Numbered from the stretch's first letter, positions 34,897 through 43,939 are shown. The stretch is 64,000 nt of DNA from Rhizobium sp. 18065 (GCF_902706095.1 NZ_CACSJP010000014.1:1-64000); one strand, 5' to 3'. The notes: generated by a model from the sequence alone, not told the origin. Made by a program: numbers and translations.

Positions 34897-36939
34897 ATGC
34901 TCGACAAAGTCACAACACGGGTTTCGCCCTGGCATGATGGCGAGCTGCAACTGCAGCGCCATGCCGGTGTCGCGGAGCATATGGATACGGTCGGACGCAA
35001 GGTCGTGCGTCGGTTCCTGCTCGACCAGCATCGTAAATTTTATCCGCTGCTGCCGTTCATCGCCATCGGTGCGGTGGATGCCGATGGCACTCCCTGGGCG
35101 ACGATCCGCAGCGGCCAGCCCGGCTTCCTGCATTCGCCGGATCCGCTGACCCTTGATGTCGAGGCCGCAGGCGATCCCGGCGACCCGGCGGAACAGGGAA
35201 TGAAGGATGGCGATCCGATCGGCATGCTCAGCATCGACCTCATCACCCGGCGCCGCAACCGCATGAACGGCACGATCCGCCGCAGCGGCAGCGATCGCTT
35301 TTCCGTCAGCGTCGAACACAGCTATGGCAACTGCCCGCGCTACATCCAGAACCGGCAGTTTGCCTTCGTGCGCGATCCGGCAGAGCCGTTCTCGTCTACC
35401 GCGCTTGTGCTGGACCGGCTGGACGACCGGAGCCGGGCCATCATCGAAGCGGCCGACACGTTTTTCGTCGCATCCTATGTCGACCGCGATGACGAGGGCC
35501 GGCAGGTGGACGTGTCCCATCGCGGCGGCCGGCCGGGTTTCGTGCGCATCGATGCCGATGGCGGCCTGACCATACCGGATTTCAACGGCAACCTGTTTTT
35601 CAACACGCTTGGCAATTTCCTCGTCAATCCGCGCGCCGGCATGCTGTTCGTCGATCACGAGACGGGTGATGTGCTGCAGCTTTCCGGCCGGGTTCAGGTC
35701 ATTCTGGATTCCCCCGAGATCGCAGCCTTCGAGGGCGCCGAGCGGCTGTGGCGGGTGCTGCCCGACAAGGTGGTTCTGCGTGGCCAGGCGCTGCCTTTGC
35801 GCTGGACCTTTGCCGAGGACGGAATGTCGCCGAGCAGCCTGATGACGGGAAGCTGGAGCGAGGCGCAATCCCGTCTCCAGGCTGCCGCCAAAGCGACCAC
35901 ATGGAGACGGTTTCGCATCGAAGGGATCGTCGAGGAAAGCGAGACGATCAGATCGCTGCATCTCGCACCAACGGATGGCCAGGCTCTTATCCCGCATCTG
36001 GCCGGCCAGCATCTGCCGGTCAGGATTGCCGATGGCGATCAGCCGATCCGCCGCAGCTACACGATATCGAGCGCACCGTCCGACGGCTATTACCGGCTGA
36101 GCGTCAAACGCGAGGGCAGGGTATCCACCCTTCTGCATGGGCTGCAGGCGGGCGACGAGATCGAGGCGCTTGCTCCAGCGGGAGCCTTCACCATCGACGC
36201 GATGGAGCGCAGGCGGCCGGCAGTACTTCTTGCTGCCGGCATCGGTATCACGCCTTTGCTGTCCATGCTGCGGTACATCGTGCACGAAGGCGATAGGACC
36301 CGTCATCGCCGTCCGATCTGGTTGTTCCGGTCGTCGCGCAGGCACGGGGAGCGGGCTTTCGATCGCGAAATCGCCGAGCTGGTCGACCGTGGCAAGGGCT
36401 CGATCCATGATGTCAGGGTGTTGGGTCAAGCGGAACCCGGGGACGAAGGTAGTTACGATGCGGCAGGTCGCATCGACGTAGAGATGTTGAAGGCGCATTT
36501 GCCCTTTGCAGATTATGACTTTTATCTCTGCGGTCCTGCGTCCTTCATGCAATCGGTCTATGACGGGTTGCGCGGGTTGAATATTGTCGACGAACGCCTG
36601 CATGCGGAAGCTTTCGGCCCGTCGGGTGTGATGCGCGACCGGCTAGCGGCACCTGCCGTCCAGCAGGCTGCCACTGCGCCTGTCCGCGTCATCTTCACGC
36701 AGTCGGCAAAAGAGGCCCGTTGGAAAACAGGCGACGGCTCATTGCTGGATCTCGCCGAGCAGCGCAGCCTGAGCCCAGCATACGGTTGCCGGGCAGGCCA
36801 TTGCGGTGATTGCAGAACCAGGGTCATCAAGGGCAGTGTTAGCTATTTCTCGCAGCCCAGCTATCCGGTCGCGAGAGACGATGTGCTGCTCTGTTGCTCG
36901 GTGCCTGCCGAGGGAGGCGACCTGCATCTTGATATATAG
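34897..36939 (+). CDS. PNPOx-like flavoprotein fused to ferredoxin reductase and 2Fe-2S ferredoxin
   Basis: 680 residues with three parts. Residues about 30-320 form a pyridoxamine-phosphate-oxidase-like split-barrel domain (FIAIGAVDADGTPWATI; GNLFFNTLGNFLVNPRAG). About 335-590 is an FAD/NAD ferredoxin-reductase module (RRSYTISSAP for FAD; LLAAGIGITPLLSML and YLCGPASFM for NAD). About 600-680 is a plant-type ferredoxin with CRAGHCGDC and a fourth Cys in LLCCSVP. This architecture fits NAD(P)H-driven electron transfer to a flavin, heme or quinone substrate. The start at 34897 follows GGAGG. Probably co-transcribed with the transferase. Confidence 0.88.
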   Translation: MLDKVTTRVSPWHDGELQLQRHAGVAEHMDTVGRKVVRRFLLDQHRKFYPLLPFIAIGAVDADGTPWATIRSGQPGFLHSPDPLTLDVEAAGDPGDPAEQGMKDGDPIGMLSIDLITRRRNRMNGTIRRSGSDRFSVSVEHSYGNCPRYIQNRQFAFVRDPAEPFSSTALVLDRLDDRSRAIIEAADTFFVASYVDRDDEGRQVDVSHRGGRPGFVRIDADGGLTIPDFNGNLFFNTLGNFLVNPRAGMLFVDHETGDVLQLSGRVQVILDSPEIAAFEGAERLWRVLPDKVVLRGQALPLRWTFAEDGMSPSSLMTGSWSEAQSRLQAAAKATTWRRFRIEGIVEESETIRSLHLAPTDGQALIPHLAGQHLPVRIADGDQPIRRSYTISSAPSDGYYRLSVKREGRVSTLLHGLQAGDEIEALAPAGAFTIDAMERRRPAVLLAAGIGITPLLSMLRYIVHEGDRTRHRRPIWLFRSSRRHGERAFDREIAELVDRGKGSIHDVRVLGQAEPGDEGSYDAAGRIDVEMLKAHLPFADYDFYLCGPASFMQSVYDGLRGLNIVDERLHAEAFGPSGVMRDRLAAPAVQQAATAPVRVIFTQSAKEARWKTGDGSLLDLAEQRSLSPAYGCRAGHCGDCRTRVIKGSVSYFSQPSYPVARDDVLLCCSVPAEGGDLHLDI

Positions 36940-37071
36940 CTCTGCTTCGGCTTGGCCGCTTGCATGTCCGCCGGCGGCAAAAGTGAGTGTTGGACTTCAC
37001 GTCCGGAGACGGTATCCGAAAAAGTCTTCCGATTGCCACTTTGAGATGATGATCGGGATCCCCGCCTGATC

Positions 37072-38037
37072 TCAAGTCGTCAAGATGATCGATCCGACAG
37101 CACGTCGAGCCGCGATGTCCTCGTGCGCTTGACTAGCATCGCGCAGGGGATACCGCGCAATGGCGAGTTTGCCGAAGACGCCCTCTTGAAGAGCGGCAAA
37201 CAGATCGTCGCTGGCTTCGTCCAGGATTTTCCGGTTGTTGATGACCTGTCCGGTGGACGGCTTTACATAACGAATCGAACGTTTGACCAGCGCCGCTTCG
37301 TCTATGATAGGTGATCCGGACGCGTTGCCGCTATGGACAAGATCGCCCCCATCCCGGATTGCCGCGACGGATTGGTCGAACGTCGATGCACCGACCAGTT
37401 CGTAGACCGCATCCACCCCGTTTCCGCCATTGGATGCTTTGATCGTGCTGGCAAGGTCCGGATCATTCGCATCGAGAACAGGGTCAAAACCGCGTTTACG
37501 AACCGCATCGGCCTTTGCCGGACTTCCTACCGTCGCTATCACACGTGCGCCAAGCGCTTGTGCCCATGCAGCGACGAGCGATCCAACACCGCCGGCCGCT
37601 GCGTGCACCAACACCGTTGCCCCCAGCTTAACGATGTGAACACGCTTGACAAGCGCCCAGGCTGTAAGCCCTTTCGCAAGGAGGGCCGCCGCCTCTTCCG
37701 TCGAGACTTGTGGCGGCAGGTTGACAAGCGCATCGGCGTTGATGATGCGCTTGTCGGCATAGCTCCCGAACGAAAACCAGTAGGCAACGCGATCGCCGGC
37801 TTTGAATCTGGAAACGCCGGGTCCGATTGCCTCGATGATCCCCGCACCTTCGACGCCCATCGCAAATGGAAGCTGCACGCCGAAGGTGCCATCGCGAAAC
37901 ATCGTGTCAACGAAATTTACCCCGGCAGCATCCTGCCTCAGTCGAACTTCACCGGCTCCGGGCTCGCCTGGTTCGAAATCCTCGTATCGAAGAACGCTTG
38001 GAGCACCTTGTTGATAGATGCGAATGCGATGCGACAT
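37072..38037 (-). CDS. Zinc-independent NADPH:quinone reductase (QOR family)
   Basis: 321 residues of the medium-chain dehydrogenase/reductase superfamily. Features: GVEGAGIIEAIGPGV (about 61-75), the NADPH motif HAAAGGVGSLVAAWA (about 145-159) and absence of the structural zinc Cys set, all typical of QorA. It reduces quinones with NADPH, probably in single-electron steps as in E. coli QorA. Divergent from nothing: it lies 60 bases downstream of the short-chain dehydrogenase gene on the same strand, so the two may be one TetR-controlled operon. Confidence 0.92.
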   Translation of the reverse strand: MSHRIRIYQQGAPSVLRYEDFEPGEPGAGEVRLRQDAAGVNFVDTMFRDGTFGVQLPFAMGVEGAGIIEAIGPGVSRFKAGDRVAYWFSFGSYADKRIINADALVNLPPQVSTEEAAALLAKGLTAWALVKRVHIVKLGATVLVHAAAGGVGSLVAAWAQALGARVIATVGSPAKADAVRKRGFDPVLDANDPDLASTIKASNGGNGVDAVYELVGASTFDQSVAAIRDGGDLVHSGNASGSPIIDEAALVKRSIRYVKPSTGQVINNRKILDEASDDLFAALQEGVFGKLAIARYPLRDASQAHEDIAARRAVGSIILTT

Positions 38038-38097
38038 GGGTCAACACTCTTGATTGCATTTGATGAATGGTGCGAACACCGTTGTTAAGACGATGCC

Positions 38098-38847
38098 TCA
38101 GGCAGTCTGCCCACCGTCGACGTTGAGCGTCGTGCCGGTGATATAGCCTGCGTCCGGACCGACCAAGAATGCGACCGCCGCAGCGATATCCTCCGGCTGT
38201 CCGTACCGCCCGAGCGCCGCCAAACCGCTGAGCATCGCCGCAAACGGACTGTCTTCGGGGTTCATCTCGGTATTGATCGCGCCCGGCTGGACGATGTTGA
38301 CAGTGATGTTACGTGGCCCGAGATCGCGCGACCAGCCACGGGTATAGGCAGCAACCGCAGCCTTGGTGGCGATATAGTCCGACGCGCCCGCAAACGGGAT
38401 ATGATCCGCACCCGTGGTGCCGATGGACACAATGCGACCCTCGTCGCTCATCAATGGAACCGCGGTGCGGACGGCAGTGACGACGCCCTTCAAATTGATA
38501 TCGAGCTGCCGGTCAAAGCCTGCGATATCCGCTGCGGGATCGCCGACGACGCCGGTGACGAACACGCCTGCCGAATTGACGAGTATATCAAGCCTGCCGA
38601 ACACCTCGTGGGCTTTCCTGACGAGTTTTTCAACTTCGGCTCCAACAGCCTGGTCCGCTTTGATGGCAATAGCACGACCGCCGGCTGCATCTACAGTCGC
38701 GACGACTTGGTCGGCACGATCCTTCGAATTGGAATAGCTGAAGACAACATCTGCGCCATCGCTGGCCAAGCGCTTGACGATAGCAGCGCCGATACCGCGA
38801 GCCCCGCCGGTGACGAGGGCAACTTTACCTTTTAGAAGCTGAGACAT
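38098..38847 (-). CDS. Short-chain dehydrogenase/reductase
   Basis: 249 residues of the classical SDR family: TGGARGIGAA (about 14-23, NAD(P) binding), NSAGVFV, the catalytic Ser in SIGTTGA and YIATK. All catalytic residues are in place. Start 38847 follows AAAGGA. It is divergent from a TetR gene with a 104-base shared promoter region, and its gene leads the quinone reductase gene. Reduction of a reactive carbonyl or quinone-derived compound is plausible. Confidence 0.9.
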   Translation of the reverse strand: MSQLLKGKVALVTGGARGIGAAIVKRLASDGADVVFSYSNSKDRADQVVATVDAAGGRAIAIKADQAVGAEVEKLVRKAHEVFGRLDILVNSAGVFVTGVVGDPAADIAGFDRQLDINLKGVVTAVRTAVPLMSDEGRIVSIGTTGADHIPFAGASDYIATKAAVAAYTRGWSRDLGPRNITVNIVQPGAINTEMNPEDSPFAAMLSGLAALGRYGQPEDIAAAVAFLVGPDAGYITGTTLNVDGGQTA

Positions 38848-38915
38848 GATCGATCCTTTGGTTATGTAGTTGTGGCTACACATCAAGGACTGGACACCAA
38901 TAGTCAAGGCACTTA

Positions 38916-38931
38916 TATAGTTTAGACTAGA
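38916..38931. promoter_or_regulatory. Candidate TetR operator
   Basis: TAGT (38918-38921) and ACTA (38926-38929) form a short palindrome TAGTTTAGACTA inside an A/T-rich stretch, 20 bases before the TetR start and in the divergent gap. Size and place suit a TetR dimer site, but the arms are only four bases. Confidence 0.35.
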
Positions 38932-38951
38932 TAAATTGCTGGAGGCCGGTG

Positions 38952-39566
38952 ATGGCTATGGGTCGTCCGAGGGAGTTCGATATTGATGAGGCGGTCGCGG
39001 CCGCGCTGCCGTTGTTCATCGAAAAGGGCTATGAGGGGGCGACGTTCGGGGAGCTGATCGCCGCCATGGGGATCAAGCCTCCGAGTTTCTATGCTGCCTT
39101 TGGCAACAAGGAGGGATTGTTCCGTTTTGTGATGAAGTTGTACGCCGACCGCGGAGCGCCGATCGTTGCGGATGCGCTATCACAGCCGACCGCTTACCGT
39201 GCCATCGAAAGATTGCTGCGCCTGACTGCTGACGCTGACACAGATCCGACCAGACCTGCCGGATGTCTTTACGTGCAGGGTGCGCTATCGTGCAGCGACA
39301 AGGCGGTGGATATTCGCGACGAACTGAAAGTCCTCAGAACCGCAGCCGAACCGCTTCTTGAGGCGCGAATCGAGCAAGCATTTTACGAGGGCGATGCTTC
39401 AATCGAAGGCGTACCACGGAAACTTGCCCGTTACGTCTCGACGGTCATCCAGGGCTTAGCGGTGCAAGCGGCCGGAGGAAGTACCCGCACGGATCTGCAT
39501 GAGATTGTGGATGTCGTTCTCGACAACCTGTCGCGACACCACATTATACTGACGTCAGACGAGTAG
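38952..39566 (+). CDS. TetR-family transcriptional repressor
   Basis: 204 residues. The N-terminal TetR HTH is clear (DEAVAAALPLFIEKGYEGAT; MGIKPPSFYAAFGNKEGLF). The C-terminal domain resembles the TetR_C_16-like group with Cys residues in RPAGCLYVQGALSCSD, two thiols that could sense quinones or oxidants. GGAGG lies six bases before ATG 38952. It probably represses the divergent dehydrogenase/quinone-reductase pair. Confidence 0.9.
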   Translation: MAMGRPREFDIDEAVAAALPLFIEKGYEGATFGELIAAMGIKPPSFYAAFGNKEGLFRFVMKLYADRGAPIVADALSQPTAYRAIERLLRLTADADTDPTRPAGCLYVQGALSCSDKAVDIRDELKVLRTAAEPLLEARIEQAFYEGDASIEGVPRKLARYVSTVIQGLAVQAAGGSTRTDLHEIVDVVLDNLSRHHIILTSDE

Positions 39567-39995
39567 CGGTCAGCAACGTCTCTGACCAGCAGCCTCAAAC
39601 GCCGTCTCTGGGGATCTATGCAGAGGAGAAAATCCAAGGGGCGTGACGTGCGAGGAGCTCTTTTATGATCAATGGTTTAAGCGATGGACATCGCGATCAC
39701 CGAGTCAAGTGTTCACATGCCTGCAAGGCGAGCGGATGGAAATGGGATGAATGCGGAAATTATTTCCGCATTCAATGGAGGGTCGACGGTTCACATCCTA
39801 TCAAGGGAGCCGACAATATGCGGGCGATAGCCGGGGGGTCTTGAGGTTTTACTTTTCGTCGTTGCGACAGATGAGAGTGGCGCTGTATCTTTGTGTTCGT
39901 CGACATGGGCCGGATCAGGTCCACTTGGACAATTTGGCTCGACCCTCGAACCATTGCCCGCGCACTCCCAGAACTTTGCAATTATTGCTAATATC
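39567..39995. other. Upstream half of a 545-base gap
   Basis: No gene is visible. The only structured element is the palindrome at 39750-39772. An additional GCAATT (39978-39983) lies 18 bases before the first hexamer of the regulon element. The rest is unremarkable. Confidence 0.5.
39750..39772. repeat. Perfect 11-base inverted repeat (operator-like)
   Basis: AATGCGGAAAT (39750-39760) and ATTTCCGCATT (39762-39772) flank one base. The compact spacing argues for a protein-binding site rather than an RNA hairpin. It lies 340 bases before the hydrolase gene at 40112 and 184 after the TetR gene; the protein that binds it is unknown. Confidence 0.6.
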
Positions 39996-40024
39996 GCAAT
40001 TATATCGAAACAATTGATGCAATT
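39996..40024 (+). promoter_or_regulatory. Regulon element A: GCAATT-N17-GCAATT
   Basis: Hexamers at 39996 and 40019, 23 bases apart, with CGA four bases after the first. The second sits inside CAATTGATGCAATTG. It lies 88 bases before the start of the exported hydrolase gene. It shares its second half with element E exactly over 24 bases (40005-40028 and 51202-51225). Confidence 0.75.
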
Positions 40025-40111
40025 GTTGGGCCGGCGGTAAACCGGCAATATGTGTCCATCAGACGAGCCAAGCACGGCTGACTCCGAACCGACACAATTG
40101 CAGGATGCGAC

Positions 40112-41089
40112 ATGACCGAGACTTTTCCCATGACGCGCCGTGGCGCGCTGCTTTCAGCCGGTGCTGCCGCAGCCACGATGACAATGTCACCCACTTTCGC
40201 TTTTGCAGCCAACGCTGCGCCTATCACGAACTCATTTGAAGGACAAAACACGATGGCATACGTAACCACCAAGGACGGCGTCGAAATCTTCTACAAGGAC
40301 TGGGGTCCGAAGGACGCGCAGCCAATCGTTTTCCATCACGGCTGGCCGCTTTCGTCGGACGACTGGGATGCGCAGATGCTGTTCTTCCTGTCGAAGGGTT
40401 TTCGCGTTGTCGCCCATGACCGTCGTGGCCACGGCCGCTCCGCCCAGGTCTCCGACGGGCATGATATGGATCATTACGCCGCCGACGCATTCGCCGTTGT
40501 CGAGCATCTCGACTTGAGGAATGCCGTCCACATCGGCCACTCGACCGGTGGCGGTGAAGTTGCCCGCTATGTTGCCAAGCATGGCCAGCCGGCCGGCCGC
40601 GTTGCCAAGGCCGTGCTCGTCTCAGCCGTTCCGCCGCTGATGCTGAAAACTGCCAGCAATCCGGGCGGCCTGCCGATGGACGTGTTCGACGGCATCCGCA
40701 AGGGTGTTGCCGAGAACCGCGCTCAGCTCTTCCTCGATTTTCCGACTGGTCCGTTCTATGGCTTCAATCGTCCCGATGCGAAGGTCTATCCCGGTGTCAT
40801 CCAGAATTGGTGGCGGCAGGGGATGATGGGCAGCGCCAAAGCCCATTATGAAGGCATCAAGGCCTTTTCCGAGACCGACCAGACCGAAGACCTGAAGGCG
40901 ATCACCGTCCCTGTTCTCGTGATGCATGGCGATGACGACCAGGTGGTGCCGATCGACAATGCCGGCAGGCTTTCGGTCAAGCTCGTCCAGAACGGCACGT
41001 TGAAGGTCTATGCCGGTTACCCGCACGGCATGCTGACCACCCACGCGGACGTGCTGAACGCAGACCTGTTGGCGTTCATCCAGAGCTAA
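40112..41089 (+). CDS. Tat-exported haloperoxidase-like alpha/beta hydrolase
   Basis: 325 residues. The first 33 form a twin-arginine-type signal (TRRGALLSAGAAAATMT ... FAFAA), the rest a cofactor-free chloroperoxidase/arylesterase-like hydrolase: HHGWPLSSDDWD, nucleophile GHSTGGGE, Asp in HGDDDQVVP and His in YPHGML. Cytosolic relatives begin like the internal MAYVTTKDG (40252), and that ATG retains its own ribosome site (GAAGGAC eight bases upstream), so both an exported and a cytosolic form may be made. Element A stands upstream. Confidence 0.88.
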   Translation: MTETFPMTRRGALLSAGAAAATMTMSPTFAFAANAAPITNSFEGQNTMAYVTTKDGVEIFYKDWGPKDAQPIVFHHGWPLSSDDWDAQMLFFLSKGFRVVAHDRRGHGRSAQVSDGHDMDHYAADAFAVVEHLDLRNAVHIGHSTGGGEVARYVAKHGQPAGRVAKAVLVSAVPPLMLKTASNPGGLPMDVFDGIRKGVAENRAQLFLDFPTGPFYGFNRPDAKVYPGVIQNWWRQGMMGSAKAHYEGIKAFSETDQTEDLKAITVPVLVMHGDDDQVVPIDNAGRLSVKLVQNGTLKVYAGYPHGMLTTHADVLNADLLAFIQS

Positions 41090-41166
41090 CCCTCCCAAGG
41101 GCGCGGCTGCGACGGGAAACCGTTGCGGCCATTCTGCCAAATCCATGCCAGACGTTGATCGAGACG

Positions 41167-41886
41167 ATGATGGAATTAACCCCTGATCTTGTTGCCCTGA
41201 CGATCAGACATGTCCGTGACGACGGCCCCGAGCCGGGCTGGACCGCGCTTTCTGAGGCGGAGCTCGACGGTCTCGTTGAGAAGATAGAAGACGAAGTCGG
41301 CGGCGATCCACTGATGGTCTTTGCCTATGGGTCGCTAATGTGGAACCCAGAGTTCGAACCCGCCAGCCGGCAGCGGGCCACCGCTTACGGATGGCATCGC
41401 TCGTTCTCCCTGAAGATCAAGCGTTGGCGAGCAACCAGTGACCAACCCGGCTTGATGATGGCCCTTGAGCGTGGCGGCCAATGCGATGGCGTCGTCTTTG
41501 AACTGTCAGCCGACCGGCGGCGTCAGGATCTTCGCGCGCTCATCGCACGTGAGGTCAAGTATACCGAGGTCATCGATATGGTCAGTTGGCTGCCAGTCCG
41601 CACGGAACATGGTGTCTGCAAGGCTTTGACTTTCTGGGCGAGCACGAAACGCAGCGGGCTCACACGACCTCTGCCAATCGAGGAAGCCTCCTGTCTTATT
41701 GCAAGAGCCTGTGGTGAGGGCGGATCCTGCGCCGAATATCTGCACAAGACGATCATCGATCTTCAGACGGAAGGTATCCGCGACCGCAATCTGTGGCGTT
41801 TGCAGGCGTTGGTGGCCGCGGACATCGCCGCAGGCCGCGATGCATTGGTCTCGACGCTCTTGGCTGTTCCTGTCCAACCCAGGTGA
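41167..41886 (+). CDS. chaC: ChaC-like glutathione-specific gamma-glutamylcyclotransferase
   Basis: About 239 residues. The diagnostic loop VFAYGSLMWNP (about 53-63) binds the gamma-glutamyl group, and the catalytic Glu is in LIAREVKYTE. ChaC splits glutathione (or its adducts) to 5-oxoproline and Cys-Gly in the cytosol. It follows the hydrolase by 77 bases with a small hairpin between, and is probably in the same unit behind element A. A TTG at 41155 is an alternative start. It ends 4 bases before the convergent LysR gene. Confidence 0.88.
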   Translation: MMELTPDLVALTIRHVRDDGPEPGWTALSEAELDGLVEKIEDEVGGDPLMVFAYGSLMWNPEFEPASRQRATAYGWHRSFSLKIKRWRATSDQPGLMMALERGGQCDGVVFELSADRRRQDLRALIAREVKYTEVIDMVSWLPVRTEHGVCKALTFWASTKRSGLTRPLPIEEASCLIARACGEGGSCAEYLHKTIIDLQTEGIRDRNLWRLQALVAADIAAGRDALVSTLLAVPVQPR

Positions 41887-41889
41887 GAA

Positions 41890-42789
41890 TTAGTCGAGCA
41901 TCACCATATGCGCCCCAACCTGCTCCTCGAAGAATTTTGAAAACGAGGCGATGCGGGGCGGCAGAGCTTGATAAGGGGGATAGTAAAGGGTCAGCCATAG
42001 ATCGGGCGGCGCCCATCCCTTTAGAACCTGGACGAGGCGCCCGCTTTGCAAGTGCTCGGAGATATGGAACCCTGGCAGCATTGCAACGCCGGCGCCATCG
42101 GCCGCCATGTCGGCGAGGACCTCGCCATTGTTGGCACTGAACCCACGGCCGGCCGAGATCGTCATGCTCGATCCGCCATCCGACAGCACCCAGTTTTCCC
42201 GTCTGCTTTCGCCACTATAGGCAAGGCAATCGTCCGGCGTCAGTTCGCTTGGATGTTGCATCTCAACGAACCGGCTTCCGGGGGCTGCCACGAGGATGCG
42301 CGGGACGAGCCGGATCTTGCGCCAGATGGTGAATTTGTCCGACGGCTGAGACGAGATACGGATTGCGAGATCGAAATCGTCGTCGATGATGTTCACCATG
42401 CCATCCGAAAGGGAAATCTCAAAACTCATCTTCGGATAGAGCTCTCTGAACCCTGACAGGATCGGAGGCAAAACAGCCTTGCCGAACCAGGTCGGCGAGC
42501 TGATGCGCAAACGACCCTGATCTGCCTTATGCGCATTTCTGACATCCTTGCGGGCACTTTCGAGTGCCGCGATTGCCGGCTGGATCTGCGCGGCAAAAAC
42601 CGCCCCGTCGGTTGTCAGCGAAACCTGGCGGGTCGTGCGCACAAACAGTTGCACACCGAGATCGTCTTCAAGGGCTGCAATGGCACGCGTTACCGCTGCG
42701 GGTGTCATATCCAGCTCGCGCGCAACCTGCGCAAAATTGCGCTTCTCGGCAGCCAGTAGGAAGGTTTTCAGCGCTTTGTAATCGTTCAT
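41890..42789 (-). CDS. LysR-family regulator, candidate controller of the GCAATT regulon
   Basis: 299 residues with N-terminal winged helix (NFAQVARELDMTPAAVTRAIAALE) and LysR effector domain (SPTWFGKAVLPPILSGF at the hinge end). It starts only 19 bases from element B, which lies between it and the divergent MhqO-like gene, the classic arrangement for a LysR protein and its target. Four further copies of the same element precede nearby units, so it is the best candidate regulator for all five. The effector is unknown; quinone-like compounds are my guess from the targets. Confidence 0.88.
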   Translation of the reverse strand: MNDYKALKTFLLAAEKRNFAQVARELDMTPAAVTRAIAALEDDLGVQLFVRTTRQVSLTTDGAVFAAQIQPAIAALESARKDVRNAHKADQGRLRISSPTWFGKAVLPPILSGFRELYPKMSFEISLSDGMVNIIDDDFDLAIRISSQPSDKFTIWRKIRLVPRILVAAPGSRFVEMQHPSELTPDDCLAYSGESRRENWVLSDGGSSMTISAGRGFSANNGEVLADMAADGAGVAMLPGFHISEHLQSGRLVQVLKGWAPPDLWLTLYYPPYQALPPRIASFSKFFEEQVGAHMVMLD

Positions 42790-42807
42790 CTCATTATTTC
42801 AAAATGT

Positions 42808-42836
42808 GCAATTCATTCGAGAGAAATATTGCAATT
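42808..42836 (+). promoter_or_regulatory. Regulon element B: GCAATT-N17-GCAATT in the LysR/dioxygenase gap
   Basis: Hexamers at 42808 and 42831, 23 bases apart, with CGA four bases after the first. It lies 19 bases from the LysR start and 67 bases from the dioxygenase start, so it could serve both. It matches element C over 30 of 37 bases (42808-42844 and 45676-45712). Confidence 0.78.
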
Positions 42837-42903
42837 CTGCGTCGGGATCAATCGGTTTAAACCTGCATCCAACGAAACAGGAAAGCTTGGAAAGTCACGG
42901 ACC

Positions 42904-43836
42904 ATGATCAAGGATATCAAAGGACTGCATCACATCACATCGATGGCCTCCGATGCGCGACAGAACAACCGGTTCTTTACCGAGACATTGGGCCTGCGCC
43001 GCGTCAAGCAGACGGTGAATTTTGACGATCCAAGCGTCTACCACCTGTATTATGGCGATGAGAACGGCTCCGCCGGCTCGGTGATGACTTACTTCCCGTT
43101 CCAGAACATGATGCTGGGCCGGCCTGGCGTAGGTGAAGTGAGCGAGACGCAGTTTTCCGTTCCGAAAGGTTCTCTGAAGTTCTGGCAGGATCGCTTCACC
43201 GCGCAAGGTGTCGATGGATTGGAAACGGACACGGCATTCGGCGCCAACCGCCTTCGCTTCATGGGACCGGACGGTGACGGCCTTGCGCTGATAGAATCGG
43301 CAGACGACAACCGCGCTCCCTGGCTTGCCGAGGGCATTCCGGACGATGCGGCTATCCGCGGTTTCGCGGGCGCGCGTTTCAGCCTGAATAATACGGGTGC
43401 AACCGAAGAACTGCTCGGCTTCATGGGATATCAGCGTGCCGACAGCGAGGGCGATGTCACCCGCTTTATCATTCCCGATGGAAATGGTGCGGATACGATC
43501 GATCTTACGGCATTGCCCAAAATACCGTTTGCCCGACCAGGTGCCGGCTCAGTCCATCATATCGCTTTTGCCGTCGATAACCGCGAAAAGCAGCTCGAAG
43601 TGCGCAAGGCGCTGATGGATACGGGCTATCAGGTGACGCCTGTCATAGACCGCGACTACTTCTGGGCCATCTACTTCCGCACGCCCGGCGGCGTTCTTTT
43701 CGAGGTCGCCACCAATGAACCTGGCTTCAATCGCGACGAAGATACTGCGCATCTGGGTGAAGCGCTTAAGCTGCCGAGCCGGTACGAGGATTTCCGGGAT
43801 CAGATCCAGACCAACCTCGCTCCACTGGCCGCCTGA
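42904..43836 (+). CDS. mhqO: MhqO-like ring-cleaving dioxygenase (VOC family)
   Basis: 310 residues made of two vicinal-oxygen-chelate halves. Metal-site candidates are His in GLHHITSMA (about 8-12), His in SVHHIAFAV (about 219) and Glu in VLFEVATNE (about 268). It is closely similar in layout to Bacillus MhqA/MhqE/MhqO, which open hydroquinone-type rings and are induced by methylhydroquinone and catechol. It is the only gene behind element B and divergent from LysR. Confidence 0.9.
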   Translation: MIKDIKGLHHITSMASDARQNNRFFTETLGLRRVKQTVNFDDPSVYHLYYGDENGSAGSVMTYFPFQNMMLGRPGVGEVSETQFSVPKGSLKFWQDRFTAQGVDGLETDTAFGANRLRFMGPDGDGLALIESADDNRAPWLAEGIPDDAAIRGFAGARFSLNNTGATEELLGFMGYQRADSEGDVTRFIIPDGNGADTIDLTALPKIPFARPGAGSVHHIAFAVDNREKQLEVRKALMDTGYQVTPVIDRDYFWAIYFRTPGGVLFEVATNEPGFNRDEDTAHLGEALKLPSRYEDFRDQIQTNLAPLAA

Positions 43837-43866
43837 ACCCGGCATCGTTCCAGAGGTGAAGGAATA

Positions 43867-43905
43867 ACTGAAGCGTCGTGGCCCCTTTGGTCACGGCGCT
43901 TCAGT
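43867..43905. terminator. Long hairpin after the dioxygenase gene
   Basis: ACTGAAGCG (43867-43875) plus CGTG pairs with CACG plus CGCTTCAGT (43897-43905), one T:G mismatch, 11-base loop. No T run. It likely ends the dioxygenase message; the truncated AraC frame on the other strand begins to lose similarity here. Confidence 0.7.
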
Positions 43906-43939
43906 GCGTCTTGCGCGACGAGTGAGCGGTCCACGTCAT

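Noticed and set aside
34714..36603. A 629-residue minus-strand frame opposite the flavin/iron-sulfur fusion
   Set aside because: The plus strand encodes complete cofactor motifs; the opposite frame is a GC-skew shadow.
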